In this document: piece by piece, positions 17,261 to 25,403 of the stretch
Position numbering within the stretch: the first letter of the stretch is position 1
Layout: the number at the start of each line of letters is the position of its first letter
Assembly: GCA_020630195.1 (NCBI GenBank)
Contig: JAHDBV010000012.1
Span: 19,927-61,555 of the forward strand
From: Acidimicrobiales bacterium
GTDB lineage: Bacteria > Actinomycetota > Acidimicrobiia > Acidimicrobiales > SZUA-35
Direction: 5' to 3'
Length of the DNA stretch: 41,629 nucleotides
Notes under the pieces: generated by a model
What the model was told of the DNA's origin: nothing
What the model saw: the letters and a program-made list of their open reading frames with translations, nothing else
Databases searched by the model: none
Made by a program: the position numbers and the translations under genes

Positions 17261-18985
17261 ATGAACGCACCTGCGTCCGAAGCGGAGCTGGTCGGCCGGG
17301 TCATCGGCATCGACGACGCGACCCCTCTCGAGTTCTGGGTCGCCGTCGCGCCCGGACACACCCTCCAGCTCGACGAGGTGGTGGCGATGCGTCGGGTCCT
17401 GCCCGATGGTGAGGTGCTGAAGATCTACGGCCTCGTCACCCAGGTCCGGGCCCGGCACGAGGGTGCACAGTTCCAGTCCGATGTGTTCCTCATCGCGGAC
17501 GGGATCCTCCCGGCCGACGTGTCCGAGGCCGCACTCGTCCAGCCCACCCGCTTCGAGCCCGAGATCCTCCTGCCGCCCCAACCGGGCGCCGCGGTCTATC
17601 GGGCCACCGACGCCGAGCGGGACATGGCCCTGTCGTTCGACGACGTCGACCGACGCCTGCCCGCCGGCCTGAGCCGCGACGACGAGCCGGTGTTCCTCGA
17701 TCTCGACTTCGTCGACGGCACGAAGGGCGCCCACATCAACATCTCGGGCATCTCGGGTGTGGCGACCAAGACGTCGTACGCCACGTTCCTGCTGTATTCG
17801 ATGTTCCACTCGGGAGCGCTCGGGCCGGAGGGGGCGAACACACGGGGCCTCATCTTCAACGTGAAGGGGGAGGACCTGCTCTTCCTCGACCACCCGAACA
17901 CCCGGCTCGACGAGACCCAGGCCCTTCGCTACCGCTCGCTCGGGCTCACCCCGGCGCCGTTCGGCGACGTCGGCATCCTCGCCCCGCCCCGGCCGGGTGA
18001 TCCGAACGCGACACCCAACACCGGGGCCCGCCACGTCGGGGTCGCGCCGTTCTACTGGACGTTGCACGAGTTCTGTCAGCAGCGGCTGTTGCCGTTCCTG
18101 TTCGCCGACGCCGAGGACGAACGCCAGCAGTACACGATCGTCGTGCAGTCGGTCACCGCCGAGCTCGCGAAGCTCGGCGATGCGGGCGACGGTCGGGTGA
18201 TCGTCAACGGGGTCACCTGTCGCACCTTCGAGGACCTGGTGCGCGCCCTCGACGAGATCCTCAACCCGGAGGATCCGGACGAGCGGCCGGATCCACGGTG
18301 GGCCGGCCGCGCGGTCGGCGGTGGGACGATCAACGCGTTCATCCGCCGGTTGTGGTCGGCCGTGCCCCGCGTCGCCGATCTGATCCGGGCCGACACGGGC
18401 GGATCGGCGGCGGGGTCGTTCGACCTGTCCCGCCACCAGATCACCGTGGTCGACATCCACTCGCTGCACGACCGGGCCAAGCGGTTCGTGGTGGGCGTGA
18501 TGTTGCGCCAGGCGTTCGAAGCCAAGGAGCGTTCGGGCTCGGCGTTGCCGTTGCAGTTCATCGTGCTCGACGAGTTGAACAAGTACGCACCGCGGGACTC
18601 GTCGTCGCCGATCAAGGAGATCCTCCTCGACGTCGCCGAGCGTGGCCGTTCGCTCGGCGTGATCCTGATCGGTGCCCAGCAGACCGCGTCCGAGGTCGAG
18701 CGTCGGGTCGTGTCGAACTCGGCGATCCGCGTCGTCGGTCGCCTCGACGCGGCCGAAGCCAAGCGCGACGAGTACGGCTTCCTGCCGACCGTGCAGCGTC
18801 AGCGGGCCACGATCCTCAAGCCGGGTTCGATGTATCTCTCCCAGCCACGCCTGCCCGTGCCGCTGCTCGTGGAGTTCCCGTTCCCGTCGTGGGCCACCCG
18901 TTCCGCCGAGGCCGGTGGCTCGGGCACGGCATCCGCCGTGTCGGATCCGGCCGACGACGACGATCTGTTCGGCGGGCTCACGTGA
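17261..18985 (+). CDS. HerA-like ATPase (DNA translocase)
   Basis: A 574-aa protein with an N-terminal HAS-barrel-like segment (VGRVIGIDDATPLEFWV, VVAMRRVLPDGEVLKIYGLV, about 10-65) and a RecA/FtsK-type ATPase. The P-loop region is GISGVATKTS at 163-172, where Thr replaces the Gly normally before Lys. Walker B is FIVLDELNKYAP (Asp437-Glu438). A sensor/Arg region NSAIRVVGRLDAAEAKRD follows, and the acidic tail ends DDDDLFGGLT. HerA hexamers drive the NurA nuclease along DNA ends. Its partner genes sbcD, sbcC and nurA follow with coupled starts, supporting a role in double-strand-break end resection. Confidence 0.82.
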   Translation: MNAPASEAELVGRVIGIDDATPLEFWVAVAPGHTLQLDEVVAMRRVLPDGEVLKIYGLVTQVRARHEGAQFQSDVFLIADGILPADVSEAALVQPTRFEPEILLPPQPGAAVYRATDAERDMALSFDDVDRRLPAGLSRDDEPVFLDLDFVDGTKGAHINISGISGVATKTSYATFLLYSMFHSGALGPEGANTRGLIFNVKGEDLLFLDHPNTRLDETQALRYRSLGLTPAPFGDVGILAPPRPGDPNATPNTGARHVGVAPFYWTLHEFCQQRLLPFLFADAEDERQQYTIVVQSVTAELAKLGDAGDGRVIVNGVTCRTFEDLVRALDEILNPEDPDERPDPRWAGRAVGGGTINAFIRRLWSAVPRVADLIRADTGGSAAGSFDLSRHQITVVDIHSLHDRAKRFVVGVMLRQAFEAKERSGSALPLQFIVLDELNKYAPRDSSSPIKEILLDVAERGRSLGVILIGAQQTASEVERRVVSNSAIRVVGRLDAAEAKRDEYGFLPTVQRQRATILKPGSMYLSQPRLPVPLLVEFPFPSWATRSAEAGGSGTASAVSDPADDDDLFGGLT

Positions 18986-20130
18986 AGCTCCTCCACACGT
19001 CCGACTGGCACGTCGGCAAGCTGATCCGCGGCCACTCCCGGGCCGACGAACACCGGGCCGTGTTGGCCGAGATCGCCGGGATCGCCGCCGAGCAGGCGGT
19101 CGACCTGGTGCTGGTCACCGGCGACCAGTACGAGACGGCGGCGCCTGGCCCCGAGTCGGAACGCCTCGTCTACCGGGCGTTGCTCGACCTCGCCGAGGTG
19201 GCACCGGTGGTGGTGTTGTCCGGCAACCATGACAACCCCCGTCGCCTCGCCGCCGCCGAGCCGCTGCTCGAGCTCGGTCGGATCACCGTCGTCACCGAAC
19301 CCCGCCCCCCGGCCGACGGCGGCGTGCTGTCGTTCGACGTCGCCGGCACCCCGGTGCGGGTCGTGTGCCTGCCGTTCGTGTCGCAGCGGGGCATCGTCCG
19401 GGCCGACGAACTCATGGCCGACGCCGCCTACGAGCAAGCACAGGCCTACACCGACCGGATGGCCCGGATGGTGTCGGCGCTGTGTCGAGACCTCGGCCCG
19501 GAGTCGGTGAACCTCGCCGCAGCCCACGCCTTCGTGCTCGGCGGGGCGACCGGTGGCGGTGAGCGGGCGGCTCACCTCGTGGAGACCTACGCGGTTGCGT
19601 CCACGGCGTTCCCGCCGTCGCTGCACTACGTGGCTCTCGGTCACCTGCACCGCCCGCAGGACGTGCCCGGCCCGACTCGCATCCGTTACGCCGGTTCGCC
19701 GCTCGCGCTCGACTTCGGCGAGGAGGGCCATCCGAAGTCGGTGACGATCGTCGACGCCGAGCCGGGCCGGCCCGCTCGGGTCGACGAGATCCCACTGACG
19801 AGTGGCCGGCCGCTCCGCACGGTCGACGGCACGCTCGCCCAGGTGGTCGGCCACGCCGGCACGGTCGGGGAGGCCTGGCTCCGGGTCCGGCTCCGGGAGG
19901 ACCGGCGGGTCGGCCTCGCCGAGGAGGTCCGCGAGGCGCTCGGCTCGGGTGTGGTCGACGTCCAGATCGTCGGCACGGACGCGGCGGCACCGGTGCGGCG
20001 GCGTCGCCGGGACGGTCGTTCGCCCCGGGAGCTGTTCGGTGACTATCTCACCGCCGAAGGGGTCGACGATCCGGCACTGGTCGCCGCGTTCGACACGGCG
20101 CTCGACGAGGCGGCCGAGGTGTCGTCGTGA
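18982..20130 (+). CDS. sbcD: SbcD/Mre11-type nuclease subunit
   Basis: A 382-aa calcineurin-like phosphoesterase with the Mre11/SbcD metal motifs HTSDWHVGK (5-13), LVTGDQYE (44-51), LSGNHDNP (79-86) and a later VALGHLHRPQ. It should form the nuclease half of the SbcCD complex, which opens hairpins and trims protein-blocked or broken DNA ends. Translation starts at the GTG at 18982, overlapping the HerA-like stop by four bases (GTGA), so its synthesis is coupled to the HerA-like protein. The C-terminal region lies before another GTGA overlap with sbcC. Confidence 0.95.
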   Translation: MKLLHTSDWHVGKLIRGHSRADEHRAVLAEIAGIAAEQAVDLVLVTGDQYETAAPGPESERLVYRALLDLAEVAPVVVLSGNHDNPRRLAAAEPLLELGRITVVTEPRPPADGGVLSFDVAGTPVRVVCLPFVSQRGIVRADELMADAAYEQAQAYTDRMARMVSALCRDLGPESVNLAAAHAFVLGGATGGGERAAHLVETYAVASTAFPPSLHYVALGHLHRPQDVPGPTRIRYAGSPLALDFGEEGHPKSVTIVDAEPGRPARVDEIPLTSGRPLRTVDGTLAQVVGHAGTVGEAWLRVRLREDRRVGLAEEVREALGSGVVDVQIVGTDAAAPVRRRRRDGRSPRELFGDYLTAEGVDDPALVAAFDTALDEAAEVSS

Positions 20131-22508
20131 GGCCGCGCCGACTCGAACTCCAGGGGTTCACGGCCTTCCGGGAGCCGACCGTGCTCGAGTTCGACGACGT
20201 CGATCTCGTGGCCTTCGTGGGCCCGACCGGATCGGGTAAGTCGAGTGTGATCGACGCCATCACGTTCGCGCTCTACGGCTCGGTCGCCCGCTACGGCGAC
20301 GACCGGCTCGTGCAACCGGTGATCAACGAGCTCGGGAACGAGGCCCGGGTCCGGCTCGACTTCGACCTCGCGGACGACACCTACACCGCCGTGCGGATCG
20401 TGCGCCGCACGAAGACGGGTGCATCGACGCGCGAAGCCCGCCTCGAGCGGGCCCTGCCCGACGGCGGCACCGAGGTCGTCGCCGGCACGGCGGCCGAGCT
20501 GACCGAGGCCGTGCGTTCGCTGCTCGGCCTCGACTTCGGGCAGTTCACCCGCACCGTCGTGTTGCCCCAGGGCGAGTTCGCCCGGTTCCTCACCGACTCC
20601 CCGGCCGACCGTCAGCGCCTCCTCCGCCAGCTGCTCGACCTCGGGATCTACGAACGCCTCGGGCAGCAGGCGCGGCGGGTGGCGAAGGAGAGGCAGGTCG
20701 AGGCCGAGACCCTCGACGGACTGCTCGCCGGTCGTGGTGATGACGCCGACGAGCGGGCGTGGCTCGCCGAGCGGGCGACCGCGCTCGCCACGGCGATCAC
20801 CGACGCCGAGACGTTGGCCGCGGAGGTCGCCCAGCTCGATGTCGACGTGGCCGAACGACGTCGGCGCTACGCCGAGCTCGACGGCCTCGTGCAGCGCCTC
20901 GGTGGCATCCGCCAGCCCGACGGCCTGGCCGATGCGGCCGCCCGGCGCGACGCCGCGATCGAGACCCAGCAGGCGGCGGCCGAGCGGCTGGCCGAGGTCG
21001 ATCGCCGACTGGGCGAGATCGACACGGCGATCGCGGCGGTCGACGAGGCGGCGCTACAGCAGCGGGTCACCGCCGCCAACCGGCTCGACATCCAGCAGGT
21101 CGCGGTCGATGAGGACGCCGCACGGTTGGCGGACCTCGTCGCCCGCCTCGACGAGACCGGTTCGGTGTTGGCCGACGCCGAGGCGGTGCTGGCCGCCGCC
21201 GATGTGGCCGTGGCCGACGCCCGTCGCCACGCCGGCGCCGCGGCCATCGCCGCGGAGCTCTCACCCGGTGACGACTGCCCCGTGTGCGGGCAGGTGATCG
21301 GGTTGGTCGTCGCCGGCGGCGACGGTGATGTCGCCGCCGCGGTCGAACGCCGCGAGATCGCCGACCGGGCCGTGCGGTCGGCCCGGATGGAACGCAACGA
21401 GGCCGAGCGTGAACACGCCGGACGGGTCGCCGGAGCGTCCGAGCGTGCCGCTCGCCTGGAGGCGACGAAGGCCGAACTCGCGGACGGGCCGACGGTCGAG
21501 GAGGCCGAAGCGTCGCTCGCGACCGTGCGCGACGCCCGGTCGGCCCGGTCGGGGGTGGTGAACGAACGCAGCGCCGTGAACGACGAGATCGCGACGGCCA
21601 ACGCGGTGGTGCAGCGGGTGGCGGGTTCGATGTCGTCGGCCCGCTCGGCCCACGCGGAACAGCGCGATGCCGTGATCGAGCTCGAACCGCCGGCGCCCAC
21701 CGACGATGTTGCGGCCGACTGGGCCGCCCTCGTGTCGTGGGCCGCGGAACGGCTGCCGGGCCTCGAGGAGGAGCGGACCCGCGACCTCGAGGCGGGCAAG
21801 GCGGCGGCCGCCGATGCGGCCGCCCGTCGGGCGTCGCTTGACGAGCTGGCCGCGTCGCTCGATCTGGAGGTGGGGGAGCGGGGTGTGCCGGCGGCGCTGC
21901 GAGCCGAGACGGTGCGGGTCGAGCAGCGGGTGGTCGCCCTCGACGAGGCACGGGCCGAGACCGAGAAGCTGCGGGCCCAGCGCGACGAGGCCGAGCGGGA
22001 GCGTCAGGTCCAGAGTCGGCTCGGCCATCACCTGTCCGCCCGAGGCTTCGAACGGTGGCTGCTCACCGAAGCGCTCGACGATCTCACCGCCCGGGCCACC
22101 GAGCGCCTGCGGGAGCTGTCGGCGGGGCAGTACTCCCTCGTCGCCGACGGGACCTCGTTCCAGGTCGTCGATCACGGCAACGCCGACAACCGTCGTGACG
22201 TGCGGACGCTGTCGGGTGGCGAGACGTTCCTCGCATCGTTGGCGTTGGCCCTCGCCCTGGCCGACTCGGTGGCCGAGCTGGCGCCGGTCGACGCCCCGAG
22301 GCTCGATTCGATGTTCCTCGACGAGGGGTTCGGCACCCTCGATCCGGAGACGCTCGACGTGGTGGCCACGGCCATCGAGGAGCTGGCCTCGAGCGGTCGG
22401 CTCGTCGGTGTGGTGACGCATGTGCGGGATCTCGCCGAGCGGCTGCCCACACGGTTCGAGGTGGTGAAGCGGTCGACGGGGTCGGCGGTGACGAAGGTGG
22501 TGACCTGA
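20127..22508 (+). CDS. sbcC: SbcC/Rad50-type SMC-like ATPase subunit
   Basis: A 793-aa protein with the Rad50 layout: Walker A GPTGSGKS (32-39), Q-loop VLPQGEFARFL, long Ala/Glu/Arg-rich coiled coil, a CPVC zinc hook at 384-387 in the middle, a second coiled coil, ABC signature LSGGE (695-699) and Walker B FLDEGFGTLD (Asp near 732). It is shorter than E. coli SbcC (over 1,000 aa) and closer to archaeal Rad50 size. It tethers and unwinds DNA ends with SbcD. The GTG start overlaps the sbcD stop (GTGA) and the stop overlaps nurA (TGATG). Confidence 0.95.
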   Translation: MRPRRLELQGFTAFREPTVLEFDDVDLVAFVGPTGSGKSSVIDAITFALYGSVARYGDDRLVQPVINELGNEARVRLDFDLADDTYTAVRIVRRTKTGASTREARLERALPDGGTEVVAGTAAELTEAVRSLLGLDFGQFTRTVVLPQGEFARFLTDSPADRQRLLRQLLDLGIYERLGQQARRVAKERQVEAETLDGLLAGRGDDADERAWLAERATALATAITDAETLAAEVAQLDVDVAERRRRYAELDGLVQRLGGIRQPDGLADAAARRDAAIETQQAAAERLAEVDRRLGEIDTAIAAVDEAALQQRVTAANRLDIQQVAVDEDAARLADLVARLDETGSVLADAEAVLAAADVAVADARRHAGAAAIAAELSPGDDCPVCGQVIGLVVAGGDGDVAAAVERREIADRAVRSARMERNEAEREHAGRVAGASERAARLEATKAELADGPTVEEAEASLATVRDARSARSGVVNERSAVNDEIATANAVVQRVAGSMSSARSAHAEQRDAVIELEPPAPTDDVAADWAALVSWAAERLPGLEEERTRDLEAGKAAAADAAARRASLDELAASLDLEVGERGVPAALRAETVRVEQRVVALDEARAETEKLRAQRDEAERERQVQSRLGHHLSARGFERWLLTEALDDLTARATERLRELSAGQYSLVADGTSFQVVDHGNADNRRDVRTLSGGETFLASLALALALADSVAELAPVDAPRLDSMFLDEGFGTLDPETLDVVATAIEELASSGRLVGVVTHVRDLAERLPTRFEVVKRSTGSAVTKVVT

Positions 22509-23452
22509 TGCGGTTCGCGGTCGAGAGCTGGGACCCCGCCTACGGGGTCGCCACCGACGAGCTGGCGCTGGAACAACGTGACGACCCGGTCGACGCCACG
22601 GTCGAGATCGCGCCCGCCGACTGGGCCCCGATCCGCCCCGCCCCGGCGGACGACGTGGGCTCGTTGGCCTTCATCGACGGGGTCCGCCGGATCGACGCCC
22701 GGGTGTGGGTGGCCGACGGCGACGGTCTGCCCGAACGCCCCGGGGTGTGCGCCACCGTGGCGGCCGGCGCGGTCGTGTCCTCCGCGGACGGTGCCCGTGT
22801 CGTGGCGGCCGAGGTCGAACGAGGCCTCTACACCGCTGCTGCCGGGGCCGGGCCCGTGATCACCCGCCATGCCACCTACGAGCTGCGGCCCACCACCGAC
22901 GACACCGACGAGCAGATCTATCTCCGGATCCACAACCACATGTCGTCGCTCGAATCCGCCGTGTCGGAGCGGCTGGGTGACGTGGCCGACACGATCGTGT
23001 TCGACGGGCCGATCCGGGCCCGGACCCTGCCCCACGGCATCGGCTACGTGAAGACCCAACACGTGCAATACCTCGCGGATGCCGAACACGCGGTGCTCGG
23101 TCGTCTCGACGCCGGTGAACGCACGCCGCTGTTCCTCATCGGTGGACGGGCCCCGCGCTGGTCGTGGTACCTGCGTCTGCCCGGTCCGCGTAGCCATCGC
23201 CTCGCCGGTGTGGTTCGTCTGGAGGCGCCTGCGATCGGCACGGCCGCCGACGCGGCGGCCCGCGCCGATGCGCTGTCCGCGACGTTGCCCCGGTTCGCGT
23301 CGAAGCCGCATCACGACGCCCGGGCGCCGCAGAACCTCTACCCGATCGCCGCGCTGGAGCGGCAGCTCCGCCGTCGCCTCGGCGACGTCAAGCTGCTGGA
23401 GCGGTCGTTGCGTGCCGCCGCCGTGGCGGCCTCGCCCGAACCGTCCGCCTAG
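22508..23452 (+). CDS. NurA-like nuclease
   Basis: A 314-aa protein with NurA-domain motifs: FIDGVRRID with Asp57, VFDGPI with Asp166, GYVKTQHVQYL with Lys182 and His185, then a WYLRL strand and a C-terminal PQNLYPIAALERQLRRRLGD helix. NurA nucleases degrade 5' strands together with the HerA motor. The ATG shares one base with the sbcC stop, completing a coupled HerA-SbcD-SbcC-NurA unit. Its stop TAG at 23450-23452 overlaps the stop of the convergent gene through the palindrome CTAG. The family assignment rests on motif pattern plus context. Confidence 0.8.
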   Translation: MRFAVESWDPAYGVATDELALEQRDDPVDATVEIAPADWAPIRPAPADDVGSLAFIDGVRRIDARVWVADGDGLPERPGVCATVAAGAVVSSADGARVVAAEVERGLYTAAAGAGPVITRHATYELRPTTDDTDEQIYLRIHNHMSSLESAVSERLGDVADTIVFDGPIRARTLPHGIGYVKTQHVQYLADAEHAVLGRLDAGERTPLFLIGGRAPRWSWYLRLPGPRSHRLAGVVRLEAPAIGTAADAAARADALSATLPRFASKPHHDARAPQNLYPIAALERQLRRRLGDVKLLERSLRAAAVAASPEPSA

Positions 23453-25110
23453 TTGCTCCAGACCTCGACCCGCTCCACCACGCAGGTCAACGACTCGTCG
23501 TAGGGCACCACGGTGAACAGCTCGACGGTTTCCGACGCACCGGCGGCCAGGGTGTCGCTGAAGCCGACACTCGTGCCGACCCGCACGCCGGTCGGGTCGT
23601 AGAAGCCGACGTAGGCCGAGATGTCGCTCTCGTCGCCGCTGTTGACGATGTCGACCTCACCCTCGACGTCGTCGAAGAAGTCGGCGCCGGTCACCCGGCA
23701 CTCGGGGGCGAACGAGAACAGCGACTCGTCGAGATCGACGGGTGTGCGCTCCGCACCCACCACCTCGCACCGGTCGAAGGTCTCGGCCGAGGTCCAGGTG
23801 CGTTCGATCGCGGTGACACCCGGGCCGAGGTGCTGCACACCGACCGACTCGTCGGTGACGCGGCGATCCCCGTCGAACAGGGCGTAGGTGATCCAGTAGT
23901 CGACGACCTCGTCGGTCGAGTTCGTCACCTCGACGCTGATCCGGTCGCCGTCGACCTCGCCACAGCCGCCGATGTCGCCGAGCACCTCGGCACCCGCCTC
24001 ACCGAAGAACGACTCGTCGGCGTCGACGGTCAGCACGGTCGAGACCTCACACGAGACGATGCCCTCGGCGTCGGTGGTGGTGAACACCTCGCCGGGGGCG
24101 GTCTCACCCGGGCGGACCCCGGCGACCGAGGCGCTGCCCGAACCCCGGCGCAGTCCGTCCGCATCGAGGAGTGCCACGCCGATGGAGTAGTCGAACGTGC
24201 CGTCGCGGTCGTGGGCGACGGTGACCGTGGCGGTCACGTCGCCGGCGAAGTCGACACCGGTGACCTCACACGGGCCGAGGTCGGCGAGACGCTCGGGTTC
24301 GTGGCTGGCGTCGAAGCGGTCGACGTCGGTGACCACACACTCGGTGCCGGCCTCTTCGAACGTGAAGGCCCGCTCGACGGTGCGCTCACCGGGGCGGAGC
24401 TCGTTCACGTAGACCGTCTCGGTGCCGACCTCGGTGCCGTTCTCGAGCAGTGACACCTCGACCCAGTAGTCGCTGATGTCCGAACTGGAGTTGATCACGT
24501 CGAGCTCGAGGTCGCCGTCGGCGACCCGGGCACAGGAGACGACGTCGTCGAGCCCGCCGCTGCGGTCGAGCTCGGACACACGCCCCTCGTCGTCGGCGGC
24601 CGTCGTGGTCGTGGTCTCGGCCTCGGTGGTCTCGGGTGTCGGTTCGGTCGTCGTCACCTCGGCCATGGAGGTCGTGGTCTCGGCGGCGAGGTCATCTCCG
24701 TCCTCGTCGTCGCCGAGCTGGGAGACGAGCACCACGCCGACGAGAGCGATCACGGCGGCGCCCACCACACCGGCCAGGATCTTCAGTGGCTTGTTGGACG
24801 AACCGCTGTCGTCGGGGGTCCCCGTCACCTGGTTCGGGTTCCACGACGGCGTGGTCGCCGGTGGTGGCCCGTCGACCCCGCCGACGGGAGCGGCCATCGG
24901 TGGGCCGGTGGGCGCGGCAGCACCGGCCGGTGGGTGCGGCTGGACGGGTGGCGGCGTGGGTGCCCCCGCCGCCGGAGCCGGCGAGGCGGGCGGCGGGGTC
25001 GGTGCGCTGATGTGGGGCGCCGACCACCGGCCGTCCGGGTGCTGCACGAACCCCGGGGGTGGCGTGCCCGGCTGCTCGTTTCCGTCGGCGTCCAACCAGC
25101 GTTCACTCAT
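23449..25110 (-). CDS. Membrane-anchored four-repeat surface protein (DUF2510-like N-terminus)
   Basis: A 553-aa protein. Residues 1-32 (PPGFVQHPDGRWSAP) resemble the short DUF2510 motif, followed by a Pro-rich linker, one transmembrane helix (about 108-131), a Thr/Glu-rich stalk (about 140-178) and four beta-rich repeats of about 85-100 aa beginning near 190, 280, 381 and 469. Each repeat has a Cys near its start and another near its end (193/258, 281/353, 382/447), suggesting disulfides outside the cell. The repeat pattern resembles FxLYD/DUF-type Ig-like modules. The ATG at 25110 follows GAAGAGG. The function is unknown; it probably sits on the cell surface. Confidence 0.75.
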   Translation of the reverse strand: MSERWLDADGNEQPGTPPPGFVQHPDGRWSAPHISAPTPPPASPAPAAGAPTPPPVQPHPPAGAAAPTGPPMAAPVGGVDGPPPATTPSWNPNQVTGTPDDSGSSNKPLKILAGVVGAAVIALVGVVLVSQLGDDEDGDDLAAETTTSMAEVTTTEPTPETTEAETTTTTAADDEGRVSELDRSGGLDDVVSCARVADGDLELDVINSSSDISDYWVEVSLLENGTEVGTETVYVNELRPGERTVERAFTFEEAGTECVVTDVDRFDASHEPERLADLGPCEVTGVDFAGDVTATVTVAHDRDGTFDYSIGVALLDADGLRRGSGSASVAGVRPGETAPGEVFTTTDAEGIVSCEVSTVLTVDADESFFGEAGAEVLGDIGGCGEVDGDRISVEVTNSTDEVVDYWITYALFDGDRRVTDESVGVQHLGPGVTAIERTWTSAETFDRCEVVGAERTPVDLDESLFSFAPECRVTGADFFDDVEGEVDIVNSGDESDISAYVGFYDPTGVRVGTSVGFSDTLAAGASETVELFTVVPYDESLTCVVERVEVWSN

Positions 25111-25211
25111 GTCGACCTCTTCCGCACCATCGCTCGACGCAGTGTCGCGCCGCTGGTTACGTATCCCGTGGAACAGGAGGGTGCGTTCCCGTCGACGGCG
25201 CGCCGGCCGGG

Positions 25212-25403
25212 TCAGGCGGCGACGGGGCTGGTGCGGAGCTCTTCGAGGGCTTCGCGCACCGGGACCGACTCGCCATCGGCGAGGAATTCGACGCGGTCTT
25301 CGAGCAGCAGCCGGCGCTTCTCTTCGCGTTCCAGTTCGAGCCAGTCCTCGACCGGGACGAGGTCGAAACCGAGGCTGCGTCGGATCGCCACCTGGTCGAT
25401 CAC
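25212..25403 (-). CDS. 63-aa unknown protein coupled to the ammonium transporter
   Basis: The GTG start at 25403 overlaps the amt stop by four bases (GTGA), so it should be translated together with the transporter. The 63-aa product is soluble, charged and probably helical (LELEREEKRRLLLEDRVEFLADG in the middle, SVPVREALEELRTS near the end). Amt genes are usually paired with the PII protein GlnK, but this product is too small and has no PII T-loop, so it is not GlnK. I do not recognise the family. It may be an Amt partner or an unrelated passenger. Confidence 0.65.
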   Translation of the reverse strand: MIDQVAIRRSLGFDLVPVEDWLELEREEKRRLLLEDRVEFLADGESVPVREALEELRTSPVAA

